From an uncultured bacterium (GTDB lineage Bacteria > Bacillota > Clostridia > Lachnospirales > Lachnospiraceae), in assembly GCA_948467735.1 (NCBI GenBank), contig CAOKFN010000035.1, positions 1 through 48,104 on the forward strand: a stretch of DNA of 48,104 bases, in the 5' to 3' direction. Positions 15,734-24,638 of this stretch are shown here, piece after piece (within the stretch, counting starts at the first letter, position 1; the number at the start of each line of letters is the position of its first letter). Both the position numbers and the translations under genes were made by a program. The notes below the pieces were generated by a model, which worked only from the letters and a program-made list of their open reading frames with translations, did no database searches and was not told the origin of the DNA.

Positions 15734-17179
15734 ATGAAGAAAATACTTTTTGCGGCGTCAGAGGGAGTGCCTTTCATTAAGACGGGCGGATTGGCCGATG
15801 TGGTGGGCTCCCTGCCAAAGTGTATTGACAAACAGTTTTTTGATGTGAGGGTCATTCTTCCCAAATATGCATGCATGAGACAGGAAATGAAGGATAAGCT
15901 GAAATATGTAACTCATTTTTATATGGATTACAACTGGAAAAGCATGTATGTGGGTATTCTGGAAGCGGAAGAGAATGGGGTGCATTATTATTTTGTGGAC
16001 AATGAATACTATTTCAGCGGTCCGAAGCCTTACAGTGATGATCCCAGATGGGAAATCGAGAGATACGGTTATTTTTCCAAGGCGGTGCTTTCCGTTCTGC
16101 CGGTGATTGATTTCAGGCCGGATGTCATCCACTGCCATGACTGGCAGACAGGATTAATTCCGGTATATTTGAAGGAGCGGTTCCGGGAAGGGGATTTCTT
16201 CCGTGGAATCAAGTCCGTCATCACCATTCATAATCTGAAATTTCAGGGAAAGTGGGATACCAAGACCGTAAAGAGCATCACCGGGCTGCCGGATTACTTT
16301 TTTACCGCCGATAAGCTGGAGGCATACAAGGATGCCAATTTATTGAAGGGAGGCATTGTATACGCGGATGCGGTGACGACGGTGAGCAGTACTTATGCGG
16401 AGGAGATTAAGACCCCGTTCTACGGAGAAGGGCTGGACGGGCTGCTGAGGGCCAGAAGCGGCGACCTGCGGGGTATCGTAAACGGCATCGATTATACGGA
16501 ATTTAATCCCGAGACGGACGGACATATCGCATGTCCTTATAACGCGGTGACTTTCCGCAAGGAAAAGGTGAAGAATAAGCGTGCCCTGCAGCAAGAGCTG
16601 GGGCTTAGGCAGGACGACAGGAAGATGATGATAGGCATTGTGTCAAGGCTTACGGATCAGAAGGGGCTTGACCTGATTGCCTATGTTATGAACGAACTGT
16701 GTCAGGATGATATTCAGCTGGTGGTTTTGGGCACCGGCGAGGAGCGCTATGAGAATATGTTCCGTCATTTTGACTGGAAGTACAGCGATAAGGTTTCTGC
16801 AAATATTTACTATTCCGATGATTTGTCACATAAAATATACGCGTCCTGCGACGCGTTCCTGATGCCGTCCCTGTTTGAGCCCTGCGGCTTAAGCCAGCTG
16901 ATGGCGCTGCGCTATGGCACTGTTCCCATCGTGCGCGAGACGGGCGGTTTGAAAGATACGGTCGCACCCTATAACGAATACGAGAATTCCGGAACCGGTT
17001 TTAGTTTTTCCAATTACAATGCCCATGAAATGTTGAATACAATCCGTTATGCCGAGCATATTTATTACGATAAGAAGAGGGAATGGAATAAGCTGGTTGA
17101 CAGGGCCATGGCAGCAGACTTCTCATGGCATGTGTCCGCCGCGAAATATCAGGAGATGTATGATTGGCTGGCAGGTTGA
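15734..17179 (+). CDS. glgA: Glycogen synthase (ADP-glucose), GT5
   Basis: The enzyme (481 aa) transfers glucose from ADP-glucose to the non-reducing end of alpha-1,4-glucan. The N terminus has the substrate-loop motif KTGGLADVVG (15-24). The C-terminal Rossmann domain has GIVSRLTDQKGLDL and the LFEPCGLSQL motif with the catalytic-region Glu. Length is standard. GGAGG at 15724-15728 fixes ATG 15734. No other glg genes are adjacent. A flippase gene follows three bases after the stop, and a Spo0A-like regulator precedes it, so glycogen storage may be tied to developmental control. That link is inference. Confidence 0.96.
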   Translation: MKKILFAASEGVPFIKTGGLADVVGSLPKCIDKQFFDVRVILPKYACMRQEMKDKLKYVTHFYMDYNWKSMYVGILEAEENGVHYYFVDNEYYFSGPKPYSDDPRWEIERYGYFSKAVLSVLPVIDFRPDVIHCHDWQTGLIPVYLKERFREGDFFRGIKSVITIHNLKFQGKWDTKTVKSITGLPDYFFTADKLEAYKDANLLKGGIVYADAVTTVSSTYAEEIKTPFYGEGLDGLLRARSGDLRGIVNGIDYTEFNPETDGHIACPYNAVTFRKEKVKNKRALQQELGLRQDDRKMMIGIVSRLTDQKGLDLIAYVMNELCQDDIQLVVLGTGEERYENMFRHFDWKYSDKVSANIYYSDDLSHKIYASCDAFLMPSLFEPCGLSQLMALRYGTVPIVRETGGLKDTVAPYNEYENSGTGFSFSNYNAHEMLNTIRYAEHIYYDKKREWNKLVDRAMAADFSWHVSAAKYQEMYDWLAG

Positions 17180-17181
17180 AG

Positions 17182-18843
17182 ATGGCAGGAAATGAGGGCA
17201 GGAAAAACGGCTTCATAATGCAGGCGGGTATTCTGGCGGCGGCCGGGATTATCAGCCGGATTATAGGGCTCCTTTACAGGGGCCCTTTGCATAATGTCAT
17301 CGGAGCTTTGGGATGGGGATATTATGGCTCCGCATATAATTATTATACCATTATCCTCTTAATTTCCTCTTACAGCATTCCCTCCGCCATATCAAAAGTA
17401 ATAGCACAGAAGCTGGCGGTTAAGGAATACCGCAATGCGCACAGGATCTTTCGGTGCGCTCTCGGGTATGTGCTGGTGGTGGGGGCGGCGGCCAGCCTGT
17501 TTTTGTATTTTGGGGCAGGATTATTTGTAAAGGGAGCGGCGGTCACGGTGCTGAGAACTTTTGCGCCGACAATTTTTATTTACGGAATTCTGGGAGTGCT
17601 GAGGGGGTATTTTCAGGCCCACAGGAGTATGGTGCAGACCTCCATTTCTCAGATATTGGAGCAGATTGCCAACGCCGCGGTCAGCGTGGGGGCGGCATAT
17701 CTGCTGATTCGGATTACAATGGGCAGTCTGGAATTCCCCACGGAGGAGGCCGAGCTGATTAAGCGTGCCACATATGGCGCTGTGGGAAGCGCTCTGGGAA
17801 CAGGAGCCGGAGTGCTGGCGGCGCTTCTCTTTATGCTGGCGGTCTACGGAGTGAACCGAAGCTCCATCGAGAGGCGGATTCAGCGGGACCGGCACAGGGA
17901 GGAAGAGTCTTATCAGGAAATACTGAAAATGATTACCATGGTGGTGACGCCATATATTTTAAGCACTGCGGTGTATAATTTAAGCAGCGCGGTGAATAAC
18001 AGCGTGTATATGAAGGCGTTTCTGGAGCTTAGGAATCTGGACGAGGTGGAATTGAGCTCCAGATGGGGGATTTTCGTAGGGCAGGCTCAGACGATTTCCA
18101 ATATCCCCGTCGCCTTCGCCACAGCCATGGGGGCGGCAATGATTCCCACGGTGGCGCAGACCATTGCGTCCAAAGACTATAATGGGGCGAGAGAGAAAAT
18201 TGCCACGGCGGTGAAAATGATCATGCTGATTTCCATTCCCTGCGCCGTGGGGCTGTTTGTGCTGGCGAGGCCGGTGACGGGACTTTTGTTCCATAACAGT
18301 AAAGCGGAAGAAGATTTGGCTGCAGGTCTGTTGATGGCGCTTTCGCTTTCCGTCATATTCTATGCCTTGTCCACCTTGAGCAACAATATTCTTCAGGGCT
18401 TGGGAAAGGTGAACGTACCGATTATCAATGCGGGCATTGCGCTGGTGGTTCAGACCATTGCCGCCATATTGCTGGTAGCTTTTACGGATTTGGATTTATA
18501 CGCCATTGCCATTGCAAATACGCTGTATTCCGGAATTATGTGTGTATTGAACCAGCTGGCGCTGCATAAAGCGCTAAGATATCGGCAGGAAATATTGACC
18601 ACGTTCCTTGCGCCCGGTTTTGCGGCTCTGATGATGGGAGGCGCCGCGTGGGCGGCTTATGAAGGTCTGCTGATGCTGACTTCTTCTCCGAAGATATCCG
18701 TGCTGGCGGCGATTCTTCTGGCGGCCTGTGTGTATATGGCGCTGCTTCTGCTGCTCAGGGGAGTTACGGAGGAGGAGCTGCGAGGGTTCCCCAAAGGGTA
18801 TCTGCTGGTGAGGGCGGCGAAAAAATGCCGACTGATGAAATGA
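17182..18843 (+). CDS. Polysaccharide biosynthesis / SpoVB-type lipid flippase
   Basis: The protein (553 aa) is a MATE-like, MOP-superfamily transporter with about 14 hydrophobic segments. The start (GRKNGFIMQAGILAAAGIISRIIGLLYRGPL) is typical of the SpoVB/YtgP/MurJ-like group that flips lipid-linked cell-wall or spore-cortex precursors. ATG 17182 is preferred; the in-frame TTG 17164 lies within glgA. It is tightly linked to glgA. I cannot decide between SpoVB, a lipid II flippase and a polysaccharide flippase from sequence alone. Confidence 0.85.
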   Translation: MAGNEGRKNGFIMQAGILAAAGIISRIIGLLYRGPLHNVIGALGWGYYGSAYNYYTIILLISSYSIPSAISKVIAQKLAVKEYRNAHRIFRCALGYVLVVGAAASLFLYFGAGLFVKGAAVTVLRTFAPTIFIYGILGVLRGYFQAHRSMVQTSISQILEQIANAAVSVGAAYLLIRITMGSLEFPTEEAELIKRATYGAVGSALGTGAGVLAALLFMLAVYGVNRSSIERRIQRDRHREEESYQEILKMITMVVTPYILSTAVYNLSSAVNNSVYMKAFLELRNLDEVELSSRWGIFVGQAQTISNIPVAFATAMGAAMIPTVAQTIASKDYNGAREKIATAVKMIMLISIPCAVGLFVLARPVTGLLFHNSKAEEDLAAGLLMALSLSVIFYALSTLSNNILQGLGKVNVPIINAGIALVVQTIAAILLVAFTDLDLYAIAIANTLYSGIMCVLNQLALHKALRYRQEILTTFLAPGFAALMMGGAAWAAYEGLLMLTSSPKISVLAAILLAACVYMALLLLLRGVTEEELRGFPKGYLLVRAAKKCRLMK

Positions 18844-18910
18844 GGTGAGGTTCATGGCGCTGCCGAACAGGAGGCATGAGACGTTTCCTCCATGTTTTTC
18901 TGTCGTCAGG

Positions 18911-18944
18911 TTCGGGAAGAGCCGCGCGGGGGCTTCTTCCCGAA
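18911..18944. terminator. Hairpin between convergent flippase and rqcH genes
   Basis: TTCGGGAAGA (18911-18920) plus GCC pairs with GGC and TTCTTCCCGAA (18931-18944), with one extra base. It sits between two convergent genes. There is no clear T run, so confidence as a terminator is moderate. Confidence 0.5.
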
Positions 18945-18976
18945 TTCATTACTTCCTGAATGCCGAGAGGCTGATT

Positions 18977-20755
18977 TTAATCAGCCGTCCGGATGCCCGA
19001 GATGTCGCTGTCGATTGCCATGGAATAATTGGTATAATAGACCACGAAGCCGGGCTTGCCGCCGCCCGGCTTTTTGACATGTTTTTTCTGGACATAATCA
19101 ATCTCTACTTTTTCCTGATTGCGGCCTTTGGAATAATATGCCGCAAGACGGGCCGCTTCCTCGAAGGTACGGTCGGGCAGTTCTTCCGCATTCTCCATTT
19201 TTACTATCACATGGGAGCCGGGCATCTGCTTCGCGTGAAACCACCAGTCGTTTCCCGACGCGAATTTGAAAGTCAGCTCGTCGTTCTGATAATTATTTTT
19301 TCCCACATACATATGAAAACCGTCGCTGCTGATATAGTGAAAGGGCCTGCTGGTGACTTTCTGCTTCTTTGCGCCGCCTTTCCTGCGGATATAGCCGCTT
19401 TCGGTCAATTCCTCTTTGATCTGCGCCAAGTCTTCCTCGTAAAGCGCAATGTCCAGCGCCGACTGGATGGATTCCAGATGGTCGATTTCTTCCTTGACTT
19501 CCTTGGTCAGTTCTGACAGAGCCTCGTAAGTCCGCTTCATTTTCCCGTATTTCTCAAAATACTTCTTTGCGTTTTCAACTGCGGTCAAGCTGGGATCCAG
19601 AGGAATGGTTATGGTTTCGTCCGTATAATAATTGAGCGCTTTCAAAGACCTTGCGCCGGGCTCTGACTGATAGCCGTAAGTGTTCAAAAGCTCCCCATAG
19701 ACCCGGTAAGTATCCCGCTTCTCCGTATCCTTCATCTGACGCTGCTGCAGGTCGTATTTTTTGATATCCCGTTCCAGAGCGGTCTGCACAATACGGCGCA
19801 GATCCGAAGATTTCTGGCGGATGCGGGTCAGGGTATTTTTTTCCGCGTAATAATGTTCCAGAAGAGCGGACATGGAAGGATAGGTCACGGCAGAATCCCC
19901 GGTTTTGGCGGGAAGCTGCGCCGCGGCTGTTTGTCCATAGCCGTACATGGTCAAAGGAAGGGCGCTAAACTCCACCGGAGAGCCGTTAGTATAGGCGATG
20001 TTGGGGGTGAAGCTCTCTTCCCGGACGGCTTCTGCCATGCGGCCAAATGCCTTGTAGAGCCGTCCGTAATCCGGCTCGGTCAAGGCTGCGGTGGGACGCT
20101 CGCCGTCCACGCCGGCTTCATAGCAGAGCTCTTGGGCCAGTATGGGGGAAATGCCCGTAAAACTTCCGTAGACGGCTTTGAATACGGGCTGGGGCTTGGA
20201 GGAGAGCGTGGATTTGAATTCATCGTAATCCGTGGCCAGAGCGTCAAGCTTTTCCTGTGTCCGGGCCACGAAGTAAGGCTTGCCCGGCAGCACCTCCCGA
20301 ACGGAGCTGACGGCGGCGGACACCCTTTTGATGCTGTCGATGATGACGTTTTCCTCATTGCAGAAAATGATGTTGCTGTGTTTGCCCATGATTTCCACAA
20401 TGAGAGTTTTGCGGCATAAATCCCCCATCTCGTCTAAATGTTCAATGCCGATTTGTACGATACGTTCCAGACCCGGCTGGGAAATCTCCGTGATGCGGCC
20501 GTTCTGTAAGTGTTTGCGCAGAAGCATGCAGAAATTCGGCGCCGTCATGGGGCTGGTTTTATTCGCATCCGTCAGGTAGATCAGGGGAAGGGACGCATCC
20601 GCGGAGATGAGCAGGCGTTTCTGCCCGCCGGGCTGTTTCACGGTCAGAAGCAGTTCATCCGTCTCCGGCTGGGCGATTTTGTAGAGACGTCCCCCGATTA
20701 ATTCTTTTTTTAATTCCGATACTACGTTCGCTATGGTAACACCGTCAAATGCCAT
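18977..20755 (-). CDS. rqcH: Ribosome quality control protein RqcH (NFACT family)
   Basis: The protein (592 aa) has the NFACT-N domain (1-180), helical and coiled-coil middle (about 290-440), and NFACT-R domain (about 445-570, ISSDGFHMYVGKNNYQND). RqcH binds stalled 50S subunits with peptidyl-tRNA and directs poly-alanine tailing. The conserved Asp97-Arg98 pair needed in B. subtilis for Ala-tRNA recruitment reads Glu97-Arg98 here, at exactly the same position. The start is the ATG at 20755 with GGAGG just upstream; a longer frame to 20800 adds 15 poorly conserved residues. It is a single-gene minus-strand unit. Confidence 0.92.
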   Translation of the reverse strand: MAFDGVTIANVVSELKKELIGGRLYKIAQPETDELLLTVKQPGGQKRLLISADASLPLIYLTDANKTSPMTAPNFCMLLRKHLQNGRITEISQPGLERIVQIGIEHLDEMGDLCRKTLIVEIMGKHSNIIFCNEENVIIDSIKRVSAAVSSVREVLPGKPYFVARTQEKLDALATDYDEFKSTLSSKPQPVFKAVYGSFTGISPILAQELCYEAGVDGERPTAALTEPDYGRLYKAFGRMAEAVREESFTPNIAYTNGSPVEFSALPLTMYGYGQTAAAQLPAKTGDSAVTYPSMSALLEHYYAEKNTLTRIRQKSSDLRRIVQTALERDIKKYDLQQRQMKDTEKRDTYRVYGELLNTYGYQSEPGARSLKALNYYTDETITIPLDPSLTAVENAKKYFEKYGKMKRTYEALSELTKEVKEEIDHLESIQSALDIALYEEDLAQIKEELTESGYIRRKGGAKKQKVTSRPFHYISSDGFHMYVGKNNYQNDELTFKFASGNDWWFHAKQMPGSHVIVKMENAEELPDRTFEEAARLAAYYSKGRNQEKVEIDYVQKKHVKKPGGGKPGFVVYYTNYSMAIDSDISGIRTAD

Positions 20756-20817
20756 GGCCAAATCCTCCGTTTCTTGATGTTTCGGGCGCTGTTTATTCAT
20801 ACACGGCGCCGACTCTT

Positions 20818-20846
20818 ATCATAACATAGCCTTCGGAGAACGGCAA
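20818..20846 (-). promoter_or_regulatory. Putative rqcH promoter
   Basis: Reading the minus strand: TTGCCG (20846-20841), 17-bp spacer, TATGAT (20823-20818), about 60 bases upstream of the rqcH start codon. Confidence 0.5.
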
Positions 20847-21015
20847 GCCAAGAAGCGTTTGAAGGTGAGGAAAATCACAAAAAGGAGATACCGCCCGCGT
20901 CTGCGGGCGAAGAATTCAAGGAAATGGAAGCAGAAGATTGGAAGCCGGCCGAAATAATTTTAGAATCTGCCGGAAACATGGCATTCAAAGAAATGGAGAA
21001 AACGTAAAGTGAATG
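20847..21015. other. Divergent intergenic stretch
   Basis: The region between the rqcH and yicC promoters holds a short hairpin CGCCCGC/GCGGGCG (20892-20898, 20903-20909) with a four-base loop. I see no gene. Confidence 0.4.
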
Positions 21016-21044
21016 TTGACGCATTCGGAATCTTATCTTATAAT
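21016..21044 (+). promoter_or_regulatory. Sigma A promoter of the yicC-remA-gmk-rpoZ operon
   Basis: TTGACG (21016-21021), 17-bp spacer, TATAAT (21039-21044). It lies about 50 bases before yicC. Confidence 0.8.
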
Positions 21045-21094
21045 AAAATGAAGTATTTGGCAGGAGAGGGGCGGCGGCCCGGATAGGAGCACTT

Positions 21095-21973
21095 ATGATT
21101 AAAAGCATGACTGGTTTCGGCAGGTGTGAGGCTGTGTGGAACAACAGGAAATTTACGGTGGAGATCAAAGCGGTAAATCATCGGTATCTGGATGTGAACG
21201 TCAAGATGCCCAAGACGCTCTATTTCTTTGAGTCCGCCATCCGCAGTGAATTAAAAAAATACATTTCCCGGGGGAAAGTGGATGTTTTTGTGGGATATGA
21301 GGATCTTTCGGAAAAGACTTCCGCGGTCCGCTATCATCGGGAGCTGGCAGGCGAATATTTGAAATATCTGCGTCAGATTTCGGAGGAATTCGGATTGGAA
21401 AACGACGTCGGCGCGTCAGGGCTGGCAAGGTTTCCGGAGGTGCTTACCATGGAGGAAACAGGTGTGGACGAGGAGGAGCTTTGGAAGGAGCTGCAGAAAG
21501 CGGCGGCTCAGGCGGCGAAGGTCTTTGTGGACGCACGGGCGGAAGAGGGAGAGCACCTGAAACGGGATTTGCTCGAGAAGCTGGACGGGATGCTTGGGAT
21601 GGTTAATTTCATCGAGGAGCGTTCCCCTCAGATAATGGCGGATTATCGCCGCAGGCTGGAGGAGAGGGTGAGGGAGCTTCTGTCGGACGCCGCGGTGGAC
21701 GAGGCAAGGCTTCTCACGGAAGTGACCGTTTATGCGGATAAGGTATGCGTGGACGAGGAAATCGTAAGGCTTCGCAGTCATATAGAGACCACGAAAAACA
21801 CCCTGCGGGAAGGCGGAGCCGTCGGCAGAAAACTTGATTTTATCGCTCAGGAGATGAACCGGGAGGCGAATACCATCCTGTCTAAGACAAGCGATTTGGA
21901 GATTTCCAACCGCGCCATTGATCTGAAGACGGAGATTGAGAAAGTCCGGGAGCAGATACAGAATATCGAATAA
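21095..21973 (+). CDS. yicC: YicC family endoribonuclease-like protein
   Basis: The protein (292 aa) starts IKSMTGFGRCE, the family hallmark, followed by FTVEIKAVNHRYLDVNVKMP. The C terminus ends with the conserved EMNREANTILSKTSDLEISNRAIDLKTEIEKVREQ region. In E. coli YicC is reported as an RNase; YloC is the Bacillus counterpart. A charged middle region may form coiled coil. AGGAG precedes ATG 21095. It leads a cluster with remA, gmk, rpoZ and rimO, the usual order in Firmicutes. Confidence 0.93.
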   Translation: MIKSMTGFGRCEAVWNNRKFTVEIKAVNHRYLDVNVKMPKTLYFFESAIRSELKKYISRGKVDVFVGYEDLSEKTSAVRYHRELAGEYLKYLRQISEEFGLENDVGASGLARFPEVLTMEETGVDEEELWKELQKAAAQAAKVFVDARAEEGEHLKRDLLEKLDGMLGMVNFIEERSPQIMADYRRRLEERVRELLSDAAVDEARLLTEVTVYADKVCVDEEIVRLRSHIETTKNTLREGGAVGRKLDFIAQEMNREANTILSKTSDLEISNRAIDLKTEIEKVREQIQNIE

Positions 21974-22006
21974 AACAGCCTTGGAACTATCAATAGGAGA
22001 AATGCA

Positions 22007-22282
22007 ATGCTGATTCATATTGGTTTTGGCAATATTGTAAATACATCAAAAATTATTGCGATTGTCAGTCCCGAATCCGCGCCTATCAAACGGCTGGTGC
22101 AGAATGCCAAGGAAAAAGGCCTTGCCATTGACGCCACCCAAGGGCGCAGGACCAAGTCCGTTCTTGTGATGGAGAACAGCCAGGTGGTGATGTCGGCGCT
22201 TCTGCCGGAGACCATCGCGGGGCGGGTGCAGGCCGGCATGGAGGTTCCGGAGGATGGCTCCGAGGAGGAGCTTAGGGGCTGA
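22007..22282 (+). CDS. remA: RemA/DUF370 DNA-binding regulator
   Basis: The protein (91 aa) matches the RemA family: LIHIGFGNIVNTSKIIAIVSPESAPIKR, then DATQGRRTKSVLVM. In B. subtilis RemA is a DNA-binding activator of matrix and osmoprotection genes. In Clostridia it almost always lies between yicC and gmk, as here. AGGAG is seven to eight bases before ATG 22007. The target genes in this organism are unknown. Confidence 0.92.
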   Translation: MLIHIGFGNIVNTSKIIAIVSPESAPIKRLVQNAKEKGLAIDATQGRRTKSVLVMENSQVVMSALLPETIAGRVQAGMEVPEDGSEEELRG

Positions 22283-22291
22283 TGGGGCTAA

Positions 22292-22343
22292 GGAACCGAA
22301 GCAGGTTCCCGGAAATGGGAACGGTTTTTTGTATTCGGGAACC
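22292..22343 (+). promoter_or_regulatory. Attenuator-like switch before gmk
   Basis: GTTCCC (22305-22310) and GGGAAC (22317-22322) form a terminator stem followed by GG and six T (22325-22330). Segment GGTTCCCG (22304-22311) can instead pair with GGAACC upstream (22292-22297) or with CGGGAACC downstream (22336-22343). The three pairings exclude each other. This would set how much transcription passes from remA into gmk. No riboswitch fold is recognised. Confidence 0.6.
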
Positions 22344-22360
22344 GGAATAGGAGGAACACA

Positions 22361-22996
22361 GTGGATAAAAAAGGAATTTTAATTGTGATTTCCGGATTTT
22401 CAGGCGCGGGAAAGGGTACACTTGTCAAGAAGCTGTTGGAGGAGCACGACGAATACGCGCTGTCCGTTTCCATGACCACCCGTGCGCCAAGGCGGGGGGA
22501 AAGGGAAGGGGTGGAATATTTTTTCACCGATAAGGAACATTTTGAGGAGACAATCCGGCAGGACGGTCTGGTGGAATATGCCTCCTACTGCGGCAATTAT
22601 TACGGCACCCCAAGAGCTTATGTGGAGACACAGCTGGCGGCCGGGAAAAATGTCATTTTGGAGATAGAAATTCAGGGGGCTTTGAAAATTAAGGCCCAGT
22701 ATCCTGAAAGTCTGCTTATCTTTCTGACGCCGCCCGACGCGGACGAATTGAAACGCAGGCTGGAAAGAAGGGACACCGAGAGCAAGGAGGCGATTGCAAG
22801 GCGCCTTGCCCGGGCGGTGGAGGAATCGGAAGGCGTGGAAGCCTATGATTATATTGTGGTAAACGATGTGCTGGAGGAATGTGTGGAAGAGGTTCACGCG
22901 CTGGTGGAGGCGTCCCGCAGGGCGCCGGTGAGACAGGGAGCTTTTATCAAACAAATCAGAGAGGAACTGCAAAGGTTCACGAAAGGAGCAGAATAA
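22361..22996 (+). CDS. gmk: Guanylate kinase
   Basis: The enzyme (211 aa) phosphorylates GMP/dGMP to the diphosphate. Walker A reads GFSGAGKGTL (near 11-20). The GMP-binding stretch MTTRAPRRGEREGVEYFF and the lid RRDTESKEAIARRLARAVEE are present. The start is GTG 22361 with AGGAGG nine bases before. It lies two bases ahead of rpoZ. Confidence 0.97.
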   Translation: MDKKGILIVISGFSGAGKGTLVKKLLEEHDEYALSVSMTTRAPRRGEREGVEYFFTDKEHFEETIRQDGLVEYASYCGNYYGTPRAYVETQLAAGKNVILEIEIQGALKIKAQYPESLLIFLTPPDADELKRRLERRDTESKEAIARRLARAVEESEGVEAYDYIVVNDVLEECVEEVHALVEASRRAPVRQGAFIKQIREELQRFTKGAE

Positions 22997-22998
22997 CT

Positions 22999-23241
22999 AT
23001 GTTACATCCATCTTATTCCGATTTAATGAAGGTAGTAAACAGCGAGGTAGAGCCGGGAGAAGCGCCTGTGGTCAACAGCCGTTATTCCATCGTCATGGCT
23101 ACTTCCAAGCGGGCAAGGCAGATTATCGGGGGCAAGGACGCGCTGGTGGACAGCCGGGATAAGAAACCCCTGTCCGTTGCGGTAGAGGAATTAAACCAAG
23201 GCAGGATTAAAATTTTAAGTGAAGAAGACGAACAAGTGTGA
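22999..23241 (+). CDS. rpoZ: RNA polymerase omega subunit
   Basis: The small protein (80 aa) begins MLHPSYSDLMK and has NSRYSIVMATSKRARQI, the conserved omega motif that binds the beta-prime C terminus. AAAGGAG lies ten bases before ATG 22999. Its stop overlaps the ATG of rimO (TGATG), indicating coupling. Confidence 0.95.
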   Translation: MLHPSYSDLMKVVNSEVEPGEAPVVNSRYSIVMATSKRARQIIGGKDALVDSRDKKPLSVAVEELNQGRIKILSEEDEQV

Positions 23242-24638
23242 TGAATATTTTATTTGTATCTTTGGGCTGTGATAAGAATCTGTCGGATACGGAAATGATG
23301 CTGGGTATGCTTCAAAAGAAGGGGTATGCCTTTACAAATGATGCAGAGACGGCGGATATTGCGGTGGTGAACACATGCTGCTTTATCGGAGACGCCAAGG
23401 AGGAAAGCATCAATACCCTGCTGGAAATGGCCGAGCTTCGCAAAGATGGCAGATTGAAGGGACTGATTGCGGCGGGCTGTCTGGCCCAGCGCTATCAGGA
23501 GGAAATACAGAGGGAAATTCCGGAAGTGGACGCGCTGGTGGGAACCATGGCCATCGAAGAAATCGCGGCGGCGGTGGAGGAGGTCTTGGCCGGTGCAAAG
23601 CATTTGTCAGAGAAGCAGGCGGCATCAGGGAAAACTGAGACGCCCCATCAATTTTGGAATCATTTTCGGGATGTGAATTCCGCCCCGCCCGTATTCAGGG
23701 ACAGAATACTGACCACGGGCGGGCATTTTGCTTATCTGAAAATAGCGGAGGGCTGTAATAAACGCTGTACTTACTGTATCATTCCCAAGGTACGGGGAGA
23801 TTACAGAAGCATCCCCATGGAAGAGCTGGAAGCGCAGGCGCGCATGCTTGCGGAGGGCGGCGTGAAGGAGCTGATTTTGATTGCTCAGGAAACCACTCTT
23901 TACGGGCTTGATTTATATGGGAAAAAGAGTCTGCCCGAACTGCTTCGCAGGCTTGCCCAAATCGGCGGGCTGAAATGGATTCGGATGTTATACTGCTACC
24001 CGGAGGAGCTTACGGAGGAGCTGATAGAGGTCATGGCAGGGGAGGAGAAAATCTGCCATTATCTGGATATTCCCATTCAACATGCGTCGGACAAGGTGCT
24101 AAGGCGTATGGGCAGGCGCACCAATCAGGAGCAGCTGCGCCGACAGATTCACAGGCTGCGGGAACGGATTCCGGATATCTGTCTGCGGACTACGCTGATC
24201 AGCGGATTCCCGGGGGAGACGCAGGAGGATTTTGAGGAATTGTACCGCTTTGTCAATGAGATGGAATTTGACAGGTTAGGGGTATTTGCCTATTCTCAGG
24301 AGGAAGATACTCCCGCCGCCGGGATGCAGGATCAGATAGAAGAATCGGTGAAGGAAGAAAGACGTGCCGAGCTGATGGAGCTGCAGCAGGCCGTTGCTTT
24401 TGAGAAGGCGGAAAGCATGGCGGGGCAGGTGCTGACGGCCATGGTGGAGGGAAAAGCGGCGGATGAAGACGTGTATGTTGCGAGAACTTACCGGGATGCG
24501 CCGGAAGTGGACGGCTATTTGTTTATAAATACGACTGCCAGCTTGATGACGGGGGATTTTGTGAAAGTGCTTGTGACAGATTCCAATGAATATGATCTGA
24601 TTGGCGAACTGGCAGATGACTGGGAGGAAGTAAGATGA
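23241..24638 (+). CDS. rimO: Ribosomal protein S12 methylthiotransferase RimO
   Basis: The radical-SAM enzyme (465 aa) methylthiolates Asp of ribosomal protein S12. The N-terminal UPF0004 domain supplies Cys residues for one [4Fe-4S] cluster (SLGCDKN, NTCCF, AGCLAQRY). The radical-SAM motif is CNKRCTYC near residue 172. A TRAM domain closes the C terminus (about 395-460). ATG 23241 overlaps the rpoZ stop by one base. Confidence 0.96.
   Translation: MNILFVSLGCDKNLSDTEMMLGMLQKKGYAFTNDAETADIAVVNTCCFIGDAKEESINTLLEMAELRKDGRLKGLIAAGCLAQRYQEEIQREIPEVDALVGTMAIEEIAAAVEEVLAGAKHLSEKQAASGKTETPHQFWNHFRDVNSAPPVFRDRILTTGGHFAYLKIAEGCNKRCTYCIIPKVRGDYRSIPMEELEAQARMLAEGGVKELILIAQETTLYGLDLYGKKSLPELLRRLAQIGGLKWIRMLYCYPEELTEELIEVMAGEEKICHYLDIPIQHASDKVLRRMGRRTNQEQLRRQIHRLRERIPDICLRTTLISGFPGETQEDFEELYRFVNEMEFDRLGVFAYSQEEDTPAAGMQDQIEESVKEERRAELMELQQAVAFEKAESMAGQVLTAMVEGKAADEDVYVARTYRDAPEVDGYLFINTTASLMTGDFVKVLVTDSNEYDLIGELADDWEEVR

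Noticed and set aside
18845..19516. 223-codon + strand ORF
   Set aside because: Most of it is antisense to rqcH, whose domains are clear; the N-terminal part has no homology I recognise.
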